In this document: in pieces, positions 46,247 to 54,460 of the stretch | How positions within the stretch are numbered: the first letter of the stretch is position 1 | Layout of the letters: each line of letters opens with the position of its first letter | DNA from: Sphingopyxis sp. | GTDB taxonomy: Bacteria; Pseudomonadota; Alphaproteobacteria; Sphingomonadales; Sphingomonadaceae | Assembly: GCA_017745175.1 (NCBI GenBank) | Contig: JAGHZY010000029.1 | Span: forward strand, 1 to 58,523 | DNA: 58,523 nucleotides | Direction: 5' to 3' | Notes under the pieces: generated by a model | What the model was told of the DNA's origin: nothing | The model's database searches: none | The model's input: only the letters and a program-made list of their open reading frames with translations | Position numbers and translations under genes: made by a program

Positions 46247-46319
46247 AACCATGGTTAACAGGGCGGCAGGGATTGGCGCACGCTTGGCCATATAAACGCC
46301 GTAGATCAAGGGTTTATAT
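46247..46319. promoter_or_regulatory. Control region upstream of the pilus operon
   Basis: Two palindromic elements lie 107-179 bases before the subunit ATG. AACCATGGTT (46247-46256) extends on the minus strand to TTAACCATGGTT, containing the CtrA half-site TTAACCAT. ATATAAAC (46290-46297) pairs exactly with GTTTATAT (46312-46319) across 14 bases. Both stand out as AT-rich in the 261-base gap between the operon and parB. The rest of the gap holds a GC hairpin after parB and no gene. Confidence 0.4.
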
Positions 46320-46342
46320 CGCCATGAAGCGGCGAATGGCGA

Positions 46343-46367
46343 CGGGCCGTCGCGCGCCGACGGCCCG
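46343..46367 (-). terminator. GC-rich hairpin downstream of parB
   Basis: CGGGCCGTC (46343-46351) and GACGGCCCG (46359-46367) are exact reverse complements with a seven-base loop, about 35 bases after the parB stop. It lacks a T-run, so it may help Rho-dependent stopping or simply protect the message end. Confidence 0.4.
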
Positions 46368-46401
46368 GACCGGTACATTGTGCCGCAAACCGCGGCGCGA
46401 A

Positions 46402-47370
46402 TCAGATGCCTTCGCCCGAAAGCCGCTGGCAGATCATGTCGAGCTGGTCGAGCGACGCGAATTTCAGCGTCAGCGCCCCCTTGCCCTCGCCCGCATAGTG
46501 AATCCCCACCCCGATGCCGAGCAGTTCGGAAAGATGGCGTTCGACCGCGACGATATCGGGATCGCGCCCGCTCCCGTCGGCGCTCTTGTATTCGAGCGGT
46601 CCCTTGCGCGGCGCCTCGCCGCCCTTGCCCGCGCGCACCAGCGCCTCGACCGCGCGCACCGACAGCCCCTCCTTCGCGACGCGGCGCGCGATCGCTTCGG
46701 CATCGTCGGCGCCGATCAGCGCGCGCGCGTGCCCCATCGCGAGCGATCCGTCGCCGACGAGCGCCTGCACGCTATCCGGCAGGTCGAGCAGACGCATCAG
46801 GTTCGCGACATGGCTGCGCGACTTGCCGACCAGCTTCGCCAGCGCTTCCTGATTGTGCCCGAAATCCTCGATCAGCCGGCGATAGGCGCTCGCCTCCTCG
46901 ATCGCGTTGAGATCCTGCCGCTGGATATTCTCGACCAGCGCGATCTCATAGGTCGCGGCATCGTCGAGGTCGCGGACCAGCGCGGGAATCTGGTGCAGCC
47001 CCGCGCGCTGCGCCGCGCGCCAGCGCCGTTCGCCTGCGACGAGCTGGTACCCGTCGCCATCCGGCGACCGGCGCACGATGATCGGCTGCAGCAATCCGCG
47101 GAGCGCGATCGAATCGGCGAGCTCGGCGATCGCCGCTTCGTCGAAATGACGCCGCGGCTGCCCGGGCAGCGGGCGAATCGCGCCGACGGCGACATGCTGG
47201 ACCGCATCGCCCGACACCGGCGCGGGCGCCGCGCGCGCGGCGCCGCCCTGCGCCGCGAGCACCGGCGCCTCGACCGCGGCGTCGCCGAACAGCGCATTGA
47301 GCCCGCGGCCCAGCCCCGAGGGGCGCTTGCGAATCGGTGTTACGCCGCTTTCTTTTTCATTTTCAGACAT
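46402..47370 (-). CDS. parB: Chromosome-partitioning protein ParB
   Basis: A 322-residue DNA-binding CTPase that loads at parS and spreads along DNA for chromosome segregation. GLGRGLNALFGD at residues 19-30 is the ParA-contact region, GERRWRA at 113-119 is the CTP-binding motif, ENIQRQDLNAIEEA follows, and the helix-turn-helix lies around GHNQEALAKLVGKSRSHVAN. The C-terminal dimer domain is complete. It begins directly next to the ParA stop codon (no gap), so the two are co-translated. Three parS sites lie in the same cluster. Confidence 0.96.
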   Translation of the reverse strand: MSENEKESGVTPIRKRPSGLGRGLNALFGDAAVEAPVLAAQGGAARAAPAPVSGDAVQHVAVGAIRPLPGQPRRHFDEAAIAELADSIALRGLLQPIIVRRSPDGDGYQLVAGERRWRAAQRAGLHQIPALVRDLDDAATYEIALVENIQRQDLNAIEEASAYRRLIEDFGHNQEALAKLVGKSRSHVANLMRLLDLPDSVQALVGDGSLAMGHARALIGADDAEAIARRVAKEGLSVRAVEALVRAGKGGEAPRKGPLEYKSADGSGRDPDIVAVERHLSELLGIGVGIHYAGEGKGALTLKFASLDQLDMICQRLSGEGI

Positions 47371-48153
47371 TTAGGCCGCCTTGCGAATCTCGGGAAGCCG
47401 GTCGATCAATTCGCGCGCGAGCGCGATATAGGCGGCCGACCCCGCGCAGCGATGATCGTAGATCAGCGCCGGCAGCCCGTGGCTCGGCGCTTCGGACAGG
47501 CGGACGTTGCGCGGAATCACCGTGTCGAACACCACGGGCCCCAGCACGTCGCGGACATCGTCCGATACCTGGTCGGTCAGCCGGTTGCGCCGGTCGAACA
47601 TGGTGAGCGCGACGCCGAGGATCGACAATTTCTGGTTGAAGCGTTCGCGCACGCGCTCGACCGTGGTGAGCAGCTGGCTCAATCCCTCGAGCGCGAAAAA
47701 TTCGCACTGCAGCGGCACGATCAGCGATTCGGCAGCGATCAGCGCGTTCAATGTCAGCATGCCGAGCGACGGCGGGCAATCGATCAGGCAGATGTCCCAC
47801 TGCCCCGCCTCGGCACCCGACAGCGCCTGCTGCAATCGCTGCAGCCGGTCCTGAAATTCGATCAGTTCGATTTCGGCGCCCGACAGGTCGACCGTCGCGG
47901 TGACGATGTCGAGGCGCGGCACCGCGGTCGGAATCGCGCATTCGGCGACGGTCGCGTCGCCGCGCAGCAGTTCGTAGCTCGAATATTCGCGCTGCGACTG
48001 CTTGATCCCGAGCCCCGTCGAGGCATTGCCCTGCGGATCGAGGTCGATGATCAGCGTGCGCCAGCCCGTCGCCGCGAGCGCGGTCGCCAGATTGATCGCC
48101 GTCGTCGTCTTGCCGACCCCGCCCTTCTGGTTCGCCACGGCAATGCGGATCAT
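47371..48153 (-). CDS. parA: Chromosome-partitioning ATPase ParA
   Basis: A 260-residue deviant-Walker ATPase that forms a nucleoid gradient guiding ParB-parS complexes. KGGVGKTT (residues 10-17) is the deviant Walker A, IIDLDPQGNASTGLG the Walker A', and CLIDCPPSLGMLTLNAL the Walker B region. It is the short chromosomal type without an N-terminal helix-turn-helix. Its ATG overlaps the rsmG stop (ATGA). Confidence 0.97.
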   Translation of the reverse strand: MIRIAVANQKGGVGKTTTAINLATALAATGWRTLIIDLDPQGNASTGLGIKQSQREYSSYELLRGDATVAECAIPTAVPRLDIVTATVDLSGAEIELIEFQDRLQRLQQALSGAEAGQWDICLIDCPPSLGMLTLNALIAAESLIVPLQCEFFALEGLSQLLTTVERVRERFNQKLSILGVALTMFDRRNRLTDQVSDDVRDVLGPVVFDTVIPRNVRLSEAPSHGLPALIYDHRCAGSAAYIALARELIDRLPEIRKAA

Positions 48154-48812
48154 CGCTTTCCTCGCTGTTTTGCGCCGATCTGCCCATCACCGACCAATAT
48201 CTGGCTTTCGGCGTCGGTGCGGCTCTGTTCCACGTGGAACATTCTCTGCCACGCCTCCGGCAGCAACGCCAGTTCCTTAACCGCGTTTCGCCCCTTTGGC
48301 AGCAACCAGCGCGTCGATTCGGTGGAAAAACGGGTGGATAAGCCGATCAACCGGTCGAGCGGGGCAAAGGCGCGCGCGCTGATCGTCGCCGCGGGACGCG
48401 TTTCGACGCGTTCGAGCGGCGCCTCGGCAACCTCGACATGTCCGAGATCGAGCTCGGCGACGACCGCGCGCAGGAAATCGCAGCGCCGCCTGCGCGATTC
48501 GACGAGCAATATCGGCCGCGCGCGCAGGATCGCGACGACCAGCCCCGGAAGTCCCGGCCCACTCCCCAGATCGACCCAGAGTCCCTCGCCATCCCTATCG
48601 AGAGCGAGCAGTTGCGCGCTATCGGCAATATGCCGCACCCAGATCGTCGGAATCGTCGACGCCGCGATCAGATTCTGCTGCGCATTCTCGGCGATGAGCA
48701 GCGCGACAAAGCGCTCGAGCTGCGCCCATTGCACGGCGGTTGGCGAAAGCGCGTCCCCGATCCAGGCGCGCGCCTCCTCTTCGTTCTGCAAAACCCCATC
48801 TTGGGAATCCAC
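48150..48812 (-). CDS. rsmG: 16S rRNA (guanine527-N7)-methyltransferase RsmG
   Basis: A 220-residue SAM-dependent methyltransferase acting on G527 of 16S rRNA. VDLGSGPGLPGLVVAIL is the SAM-binding motif (near residue 85), RHIADSAQLL and ISARAFAPLDRL are family-specific. The start is GTG at 48812 with GGAGG and AAGG upstream. The C-terminal MFHVEQSR segment is encoded across a parS site. It belongs to the conserved mnmE-mnmG-rsmG-parA-parB order, but an unrelated gene is inserted before mnmG. Confidence 0.95.
   Translation of the reverse strand: MDSQDGVLQNEEEARAWIGDALSPTAVQWAQLERFVALLIAENAQQNLIAASTIPTIWVRHIADSAQLLALDRDGEGLWVDLGSGPGLPGLVVAILRARPILLVESRRRRCDFLRAVVAELDLGHVEVAEAPLERVETRPAATISARAFAPLDRLIGLSTRFSTESTRWLLPKGRNAVKELALLPEAWQRMFHVEQSRTDAESQILVGDGQIGAKQRGKR
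48226..48241. other. parS site 1 (inside rsmG)
   Basis: TGTTCCACGTGGAACA is a perfect 16-base palindrome and matches the ParB-binding consensus TGTTNCACGTGNAACA. It lies about 0.9 kb from parB, within the 3' part of rsmG. Confidence 0.92.
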
Positions 48813-48837
48813 CGGCCTTCTACCTCCAATTTCATCG

Positions 48838-48855
48838 TTCCCGCAAAAGCGGGAA
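48838..48855. repeat. Short palindromic repeat
   Basis: TTCCCGC-AAAA-GCGGGAA is a perfect seven-base-arm hairpin followed by TCCAG, a widely dispersed intergenic type in alphaproteobacteria. It lies upstream of rsmG. The rest of the 242-base gap (48813-49054) shows no gene; a second weak GC hairpin (GCAAGGCC..GGCCTTTGC) lies near 48995-49010. Confidence 0.6.
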
Positions 48856-49054
48856 TCCAGCCCGATCTCCCCGCCTTTGCCCCTTTGCGTCCGGCTTTGA
48901 AAGCCTCACGCGACGCCTGCCCCTGAACGATAGGGGGCCGCTATCACCAAAATAGGAAAAATGCCGGAAATGGAGCAATCTCGTGATCGCCGGCAAGGCC
49001 CCGGCCTTTGCGCCGACCGATGCGAACCCTGAGCATAATGCCCATCTTATCGGT

Positions 49055-49606
49055 CTATTTGGGGCAACCATATGCGGCCTTGTAGGATTGTCCCCAGCAT
49101 CGGATGAACGCGTCGAGAATATGAAGATTCATCGGCCATCTCACCGTAGCCGGGTTCCCGTGAACGTCTTTCAACTTTTTCAGCTCGGGGGGCGCGGGGA
49201 GAACCGCCAACCTCTCCCGGGCAAGCCTCAACGCCTCCAAATCGCCTTTCAGGAAGGCGATGCTTCCATCTACATAGAGATTCCAGCCCCACCTTTGGCG
49301 GCTTGCAGGATCGAGGGAGGCTTCGAACAGAACGATGGCCTCTTCATATTGACCGACATTGGCCCGCATCTGACCTTCGTGCCAATGGAGTGTCGGATCT
49401 TCCGCCAGATGCGCTTCGCGCCATTTCCGGATCAGTTCGGCGGCTTCCAACTCGCATCCGCTTGCCGCCAACGATCGCCATCCACCGATCATATCCTGAT
49501 CGAATGCGTTCCGGTCGAGACGTAGCATCGCCTGAAAATCATGGCTGCACTTGGCGGGCGCTTCGGAAGCTGCGGCGATCAGAAGGAAGAAAGCGGCCGA
49601 AATCAT
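49055..49606 (-). CDS. Exported hypothetical protein inserted in the mnmG-rsmG cluster
   Basis: A 183-residue protein with a short signal peptide (ISAAFFLLIAAASEAPA). The mature part is helical, with TPR-like segments (EAAELIRKWREAHLAEDP; GQYEEAIVLFEASLDP) and three or more cysteines (AKCSH, SGCELE, IRCWG, YGCPK). No family is recognised. Its composition is visibly less GC-rich than its neighbours, and it breaks the otherwise universal mnmG-rsmG adjacency, so horizontal gain is likely. The ATG at 49606 has no strong ribosome-binding site. Confidence 0.65.
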   Translation of the reverse strand: MISAAFFLLIAAASEAPAKCSHDFQAMLRLDRNAFDQDMIGGWRSLAASGCELEAAELIRKWREAHLAEDPTLHWHEGQMRANVGQYEEAIVLFEASLDPASRQRWGWNLYVDGSIAFLKGDLEALRLARERLAVLPAPPELKKLKDVHGNPATVRWPMNLHILDAFIRCWGQSYKAAYGCPK

Positions 49607-49675
49607 TCACTCAGCGTAACCCGCAAAACGTCCGCTTCCCAGCCAATGAAGCAGATTCCCGACGCTCCCGCCCAA

Positions 49676-51544
49676 TTACGCCGCCCGCCGCCGGCTGTGC
49701 ACCATGATCGCGGAGAGCGCCGCCGGGGTCACCCCGTCGATCCGCGCCGCCTGCCCCAGCGTCTCGGGACGCGCCTTGGTCAGCCGTTCGACCATCTCGC
49801 GCGACAATCCGCCGATCGCGGCATAGTCGAGCGCAGGGTCGAGCATGATCGCCTCGTTCGCCGCAAGTGCGCGCAGTTCGGCATCCTGCCGCGCGATATA
49901 GGGCGCATAATGCGCATCCTCGGCGACCTCCGAAAGAATGGTGTCATCGATTTCGTCGAGTTCGGGCGCGAGCCGCGCCAGCACCGCCATCGTCATGTCG
50001 GGATAGCGCAGCAGGTCGATCCGCTTGCGTGCGATCCCGTCGCCCGGCAGCGCAAGCCCGATCGCGGCATAATCGGCGGTCGCCACCGGCGCATCGAGCA
50101 GCGCTTCGGCTCGCGCGCGCGCGGCCTGTCGCGCCTTGAACAACGCTGCGGTCGCGGGCCGCACCAGCCCGAGTTCAATCCCCTTCGGCGTCAGTCGCGT
50201 CGCGGCATTGTCGGCGCGCAACCGCAACCGGTATTCGGCGCGCGCGGTGAGCATCCGGTACGGTTCGGTCACGCCCTGCAACACCAGATCGTCGACCATC
50301 ACCCCGATATAGGATTCGGACCGGTCGAGGATCAGCGGTGCGCGGCCCAGCGCCGCGAGCGCGGCGTTGGCCCCCGCGATCAGCCCCTGCGCCGCCGCCT
50401 CCTCATAGCCGGTCGTGCCGTTGATCTGTCCCGCGCACCACACCCCCGGCATCGCGCGGACCTGCAACGTCCGGTCGAGCGCGCGCGGATCGATATGATC
50501 ATATTCGACCGCGTAGCCCGGCACGACCATCTCGACCGTTTCGAGCCCTTCCATCGTGCGCAGCATCGCGAGCTGCACGTCGGCGGGCAGCGAGGTCGAA
50601 ATGCCGTTCGGATAGACGAGGAAGGAATCGAGCCCTTCGGGTTCGAGGAAAACCTGATGCCCGTCGCGGTCTGCGAAGCGGTGGATCTTGTCCTCGATCG
50701 ACGGGCAATAGCGCGGCCCGGCCGCGCCGATCGCCCCGGTGAACAGCGGCGAGCGATCGAGATTCGCCGCGATGATCGCGTGGCTTTCGCCATTCGTGCG
50801 CGTGATCGCGCAGAAAATCTGCGGCACCGTCCGCGCGTTGTTCCACGTGGAACAGGTCCAGGTCGCACCCTCGGCGCTATCCGATGCCTGTTCGTCGAGC
50901 CGCACCCAGTCGATCGTGCGTCCGTCGAGCCGCGGCGGCGTCCCCGTCTTGAGCCGCGCCATCGGCAGGTCGGCGGCGCGAAGCTGCCCGGCGAGCCGGT
51001 GTGCTCCGGCCTCGCCGATGCGTCCGCCCTCCATCCGCTCCTCGCCGCGGAATAGTTTCCCGCCGAGGAAAGTGCCCGTCGCCAGCACGACCGCACCCGC
51101 GATCAGGACCGCGCCGTCGGCGAGTTCGAGGCCCTCGACGCGCCCCGCGTCCGACAGCCGCAGCGCCGCCGCCTCGCCCGCGACGACGGCGATATTTTCC
51201 TCGGCCGCGATCAGCGCCTGAATCGCGTCGCGATAAAGTTTGCGGTCGGCCTGGATACGCGGCCCCTGCACCGCCGCACCCTTCGACGCGTTGAGCATCC
51301 GGTAATGGATCGCCGCGCGGTCGGCGGCGCGCGCCATCCAGCCGTCGAGCGCATCGACCTCGCGCATCAGATGGCCCTTGCCGAGCCCGCCGATCGCGGG
51401 GTTGCACGACATCGTCCCGATCAGCGCGGGGTCGAAACTGACGAGCGCGACGCGCGCGCCGAGCCGCGCCGCGGCGGCGGCGGCCTCGGTTCCGGCGTGT
51501 CCGCCGCCGACGACGATGACATCGAAATTGGCTGGATCGTGCAT
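49676..51544 (-). CDS. mnmG: tRNA uridine-5-carboxymethylaminomethyl modification enzyme MnmG
   Basis: With MnmE, installs the cmnm5 group at U34 of certain tRNAs using FAD and folate. The 622-residue protein starts [15 protein letters not shown], has [47 protein letters not shown], and [20 protein letters not shown] near residue 370. Length is as expected. The segment [10 protein letters not shown] is partly encoded by a parS site (50839-50854). ATG at 51544 starts 56 bases from the mnmE stop. Confidence 0.97.
   Translation of the reverse strand: MHDPANFDVIVVGGGHAGTEAAAAAARLGARVALVSFDPALIGTMSCNPAIGGLGKGHLMREVDALDGWMARAADRAAIHYRMLNASKGAAVQGPRIQADRKLYRDAIQALIAAEENIAVVAGEAAALRLSDAGRVEGLELADGAVLIAGAVVLATGTFLGGKLFRGEERMEGGRIGEAGAHRLAGQLRAADLPMARLKTGTPPRLDGRTIDWVRLDEQASDSAEGATWTCSTWNNARTVPQIFCAITRTNGESHAIIAANLDRSPLFTGAIGAAGPRYCPSIEDKIHRFADRDGHQVFLEPEGLDSFLVYPNGISTSLPADVQLAMLRTMEGLETVEMVVPGYAVEYDHIDPRALDRTLQVRAMPGVWCAGQINGTTGYEEAAAQGLIAGANAALAALGRAPLILDRSESYIGVMVDDLVLQGVTEPYRMLTARAEYRLRLRADNAATRLTPKGIELGLVRPATAALFKARQAARARAEALLDAPVATADYAAIGLALPGDGIARKRIDLLRYPDMTMAVLARLAPELDEIDDTILSEVAEDAHYAPYIARQDAELRALAANEAIMLDPALDYAAIGGLSREMVERLTKARPETLGQAARIDGVTPAALSAIMVHSRRRAA
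50839..50854. other. parS site 2 (inside mnmG)
   Basis: TGTTCCACGTGGAACA, a perfect 16-base parS palindrome identical to site 1, within the mnmG coding sequence about 2.6 kb from it. Confidence 0.92.
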
Positions 51545-51603
51545 GATTGCGGCGCCCTTAGCGCAAAGCGCATCCCGAATCCACCGCGCCGCATTCGACG
51601 CGA

Positions 51604-51619
51604 TGTTTCACGTGGAACA
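51604..51619. other. parS site 3 (between mnmG and mnmE)
   Basis: TGTTTCACGTGGAACA matches the parS consensus with one asymmetric position. It lies immediately next to the mnmE stop codon, in the 75-base gap before mnmG. Being intergenic, it may also affect mnmG expression when ParB is bound. Confidence 0.9.
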
Positions 51620-52903
51620 TCATTTGCCGATGCAGAAACGCCCGAACAGCGCGTCGAGCATCTCCTCGACCCCCGCGCGCCCGGTGATCCGGTCGAGCGC
51701 GGTCGCGGCGAGCCGGAGCCGCTCGGCGAGCAGGATCAGGTCGCCCGCCTCGCGCGACCCCCGCTCGACCGTCAGCCATTCGCGCGCCTCGGCGAGCGCC
51801 GCGCGCTGGCGCTGGCGCAGCGCCGCCTCGCCCTCGCGCGGCAACAGCGTCCGCGCCATGTCGACGATATAGCGGTGCAGCCGGTCCATCCCCTCGCCCG
51901 TCGCCGCCGACAGAACGAGGTCGCAATGCGCCGCCGCGGCTTCGGCCGCAGCATCGCCGCGCCAGCGATCGGCCTGCGCCGCGATCAGGATCGCGCGCGG
52001 ATGATCGGGCACGTCTTTCGGCGGCCCGAGCCAGAGCAGGATATCGGCACCCTCGACCGCGGCCCTTGCGCGGTCGATCCCGATCGCCTCGATCCGATCG
52101 GCACCTTCGGCCCGGATCCCCGCGGTGTCCGAAAAGCGCATCGCGATCCCGTCGAGCGCGAGCGGGGTTTCGATGACATCGCGCGTCGTTCCCGCGACCG
52201 GCGACACGATCGCGAGCTCACGCTGCGCCAAGGCATTGATCAAAGTGGATTTTCCGGCGTTCGGCGGTCCCGCGATCACCACCGAAAGCCCCTCGGCGAT
52301 CACCTCCGCCGCCGGCCGCGCCAGCCATATGCCCAGCTCATCCGCAAGGTCACCCATCCCCCCGATCAAACGCTGCGCGACACCTTCGCCAACTTCGACA
52401 TCATCCTCGTCGGCAAAATTCAGCTCGGCCTCGGCCCCCGCCATCAGCCCGAGCAAGCGATCCTGCCACCCGGCAACCGCGCCCGACACATGCCCGCTTG
52501 CCATGCCCAGCGCCTGCACCCGCTGGCTCTCGGTCTCGGCCGCGAGCAGATCGGCCAGCCCTTCGGCTTCGGCGAGGTCGATCCGGCCATTGTCGAACGC
52601 GCGCCGCGTAAATTCGCCCGCCAGCGCAGGCCGCAGATCCGGCATTGCGCCCAGCGCTGCTTCGACCGCCGCAACCACCGCACGTCCGCCGTGCAGATGC
52701 AGTTCGGCCAGATCCTCGCCCGTCGCCGTCGCAGGCCCCGGAAACCAGAGAATGAGCGCGCGGTCGAGCGGCGCGCCGTTCGCGTCGTTGAGCGCCGCGA
52801 GCGACGCCTGCCGCGGCGCCGGCAAGCGCCCCGCCAATGCCTTCAGCGCCGCTCCCGCCGCCGAGCCACTGACGCGCACGACGCCGATCGCCGCCGGCGG
52901 CAT
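51620..52903 (-). CDS. mnmE: tRNA modification GTPase MnmE (start uncertain)
   Basis: GTPase partner of MnmG in wobble-uridine modification. HLHGGRAVVAAV and GEFTRRAFDNGRIDLAEAEG mark the N-terminal and helical domains, GPPNAGKS is the G1 loop, SDTAG the G3 loop, and the C-terminus ends in the catalytic FCIGK. The coordinates use the first ATG (52903), giving MPPAAIGVVRVSG. The same frame continues upstream as DTIFALSSG, which is conserved in MnmE proteins, but no ATG, GTG or TTG precedes it. Translation may begin at a rarer codon: ATT 52939, or CTG 52951, which overlaps the upstream stop as CTGA. True length is therefore probably 436-444 residues. Confidence 0.93.
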   Translation of the reverse strand: MPPAAIGVVRVSGSAAGAALKALAGRLPAPRQASLAALNDANGAPLDRALILWFPGPATATGEDLAELHLHGGRAVVAAVEAALGAMPDLRPALAGEFTRRAFDNGRIDLAEAEGLADLLAAETESQRVQALGMASGHVSGAVAGWQDRLLGLMAGAEAELNFADEDDVEVGEGVAQRLIGGMGDLADELGIWLARPAAEVIAEGLSVVIAGPPNAGKSTLINALAQRELAIVSPVAGTTRDVIETPLALDGIAMRFSDTAGIRAEGADRIEAIGIDRARAAVEGADILLWLGPPKDVPDHPRAILIAAQADRWRGDAAAEAAAAHCDLVLSAATGEGMDRLHRYIVDMARTLLPREGEAALRQRQRAALAEAREWLTVERGSREAGDLILLAERLRLAATALDRITGRAGVEEMLDALFGRFCIGK

Positions 52904-52947
52904 CCCGCTCGACAGCGCAAAAATCGTATCATTTACAATCTCTTGGT

Positions 52948-53241
52948 TCAGTTCTTGCGCCCTTTGGCGGGCTTGTCATCGTCGGCCGCATCGGCCGATT
53001 TCGAACCGCCCATCAAACCGCCGCCGAACTGGCCGAGCAGCGACTGGACGAGTTCGAGTCCGCTGCCGCCCATCGGAACCCACGTCTTGACCATCGACTG
53101 GACCAGGTCGGGGGTAATTCCCTTGGCCATCAATTCCTTGACGCGGTCGAGATAGATATCGTGCAGCGGTTCGAGGTCAGGAAGCCCGAACAGGCGCCGC
53201 GCCTCTTCGGGGGTGCAATCGATCTCGATATTGAACTTCAT
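52948..53241 (-). CDS. DUF6489 family protein
   Basis: A 97-residue cytoplasmic protein starting KFNIEIDCTPEEARRLFGLPDLEPLH, the hallmark of this alphaproteobacterial family, followed by a helix pair and a charged, low-complexity tail (KPAKGRKN). The function is unknown. ATG 53241 follows GGAGACAGG. Its stop overlaps or nearly touches the start of MnmE translation, so it may govern coupled translation of mnmE. Confidence 0.8.
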   Translation of the reverse strand: MKFNIEIDCTPEEARRLFGLPDLEPLHDIYLDRVKELMAKGITPDLVQSMVKTWVPMGGSGLELVQSLLGQFGGGLMGGSKSADAADDDKPAKGRKN

Positions 53242-53349
53242 CGCCTGTCTCCGCCCCGAAAATGCCGGTTAGCCGCTTGAGCCATGCCCGCAGCCCCGCT
53301 AGCTTCGCGCTTTCACAGCAAAGAAGCAAGAGACAGGAGAGCTCCCCGC

Positions 53350-54048
53350 ATGGCCGCGACCAACACCTCGATCCCCGCACTCGACGGGACGAACGAAATC
53401 CCCGCCTATGTCGCGCGTCCCGACGCCGACAGTTCGCGCGCGATCATCGTCATTCCCGAAATTTTCGGGATCAACGAAGGGATTCGCAAGAAATGCGACG
53501 ACTGGGCGGCCGAGGGCTATCTGGCGATCGCCCCCGACATCTTCTGGCGTTTCGCGCCCGGCGTCGAACTCAACCCCGACGTCGAATCCGAGCTGCAGGA
53601 GGCCTTCGGCTATTTCGGCCAATATGATGCCGACGACGGGGTGAAGGATATCGAGGCAGCGATCCGCTGGCTGCACGGCCAGGGCGCGGGCAAGGTCGGC
53701 GCGGTCGGCTTCTGCCTCGGCGGCCGTCTCGCCTATATGACCGCAGCGCGCACCGATATCGACGCATCGGTCGGCTATTATGGCGTCATGATCGACCAGA
53801 TGCTGAACGAAAGCCACGCGATCGCCCGTCCGCTGATGCTCCACATCCCGACCGAAGATCATCTGGTCGACCATGACGCGCAGAAGAAGATCCACGAAGG
53901 GCTCGATCCGCATCCGAAGGTCACGCTCCACGACTATGCGGGGCTCGATCATGGCTTCGCTGCGACGATGGGCAACCGCCGCAACGAGGATGGCGCGCAG
54001 CTCGCCGACGGCCGCACCCGCGCCTTCTTCGCCGAGCATCTTTCATGA
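53350..54048 (+). CDS. Dienelactone hydrolase family protein
   Basis: A 232-residue alpha/beta hydrolase of the carboxymethylenebutenolidase type. VIPEIFGINEGIRK near residue 35-48 contains the glutamate that interacts with the nucleophile, VGFCLGGR carries the nucleophile cysteine (Cys122), and the late DHGFA supplies the histidine. No signal peptide is seen, so it is cytoplasmic. No aromatic-degradation genes are adjacent, so a general esterase role is as likely as a role in catechol breakdown. ATG 53350 follows GGAGAG. The stop overlaps the next gene's ATG. Confidence 0.9.
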   Translation: MAATNTSIPALDGTNEIPAYVARPDADSSRAIIVIPEIFGINEGIRKKCDDWAAEGYLAIAPDIFWRFAPGVELNPDVESELQEAFGYFGQYDADDGVKDIEAAIRWLHGQGAGKVGAVGFCLGGRLAYMTAARTDIDASVGYYGVMIDQMLNESHAIARPLMLHIPTEDHLVDHDAQKKIHEGLDPHPKVTLHDYAGLDHGFAATMGNRRNEDGAQLADGRTRAFFAEHLS

Positions 54049-54449
54049 ACGCGCCGCACCCGGGTCTCGCCGCTTGGCACGCCTATATGGCAGACGGCGG
54101 CGACCCGCAGGCCTTGCGGGAGCTACTCGCCGAGGACGCCGTGTTCCACTCGCCCGTGGTCCACACGCCGCAGGAAGGCCGCGACAAGGTCTTCGCCTAT
54201 CTCCACGCCGCGAGTCATGTTCTCGGCGGCGACGATTTCCGCTATCTGCGCGAGATCGTCGACGGCGATCAGGCGATGCTCGAGTTCCAGAGCAGCCTCG
54301 ACGGTATCGAGATCAACGGCGTCGATATCATTCGCTGGAACGACGAAGGAAAGATAAAAGATTTCAAAGTGATGGTTCGCCCGCTCAAGGCGATCAACAA
54401 GGTCTGGGAAAAGATGGCGGCAATGCTCGCGGAACAGGCGGGCGGATAA
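54045..54449 (+). CDS. SnoaL/NTF2-like small protein
   Basis: A 134-residue NTF2-fold protein. LREIVDGDQAMLEFQSSLDG and VDIIRWNDEGKIKDFKVMVRPL form the strand pattern of the SnoaL-like group, and EDAVFHSPVVHTPQEGRDKVF resembles its N-terminal half. Such proteins bind small hydrophobic ligands in a cone-shaped pocket and act as isomerases, cyclases or ligand carriers. It is coupled to the hydrolase by ATGA and may act on the same compound. Confidence 0.85.
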   Translation: MNAPHPGLAAWHAYMADGGDPQALRELLAEDAVFHSPVVHTPQEGRDKVFAYLHAASHVLGGDDFRYLREIVDGDQAMLEFQSSLDGIEINGVDIIRWNDEGKIKDFKVMVRPLKAINKVWEKMAAMLAEQAGG

Positions 54450-54460
54450 CGGGCCGGACA

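Noticed and set aside
48330..48342. A DnaA-box-like sequence (GGTGGATAA) as part of a replication origin
   Set aside because: It is a single imperfect box inside rsmG, with no AT-rich unwinding region or other boxes; the origin is probably near but not shown here.
43753..48900. A plus-strand open frame of 1,715 codons running antisense across usher, chaperone, pilus, parB, parA and rsmG genes
   Set aside because: Its product is arginine/proline/alanine-rich low-complexity sequence with no domain, and it mirrors six well-supported genes. In GC-rich DNA the antisense frame of such genes seldom meets stop codons.
52904..52951. A frameshift at the start of mnmE
   Set aside because: The conserved DTIFALSSG is in the same frame as the rest of the gene, so an unusual start codon explains the facts better than a shift.
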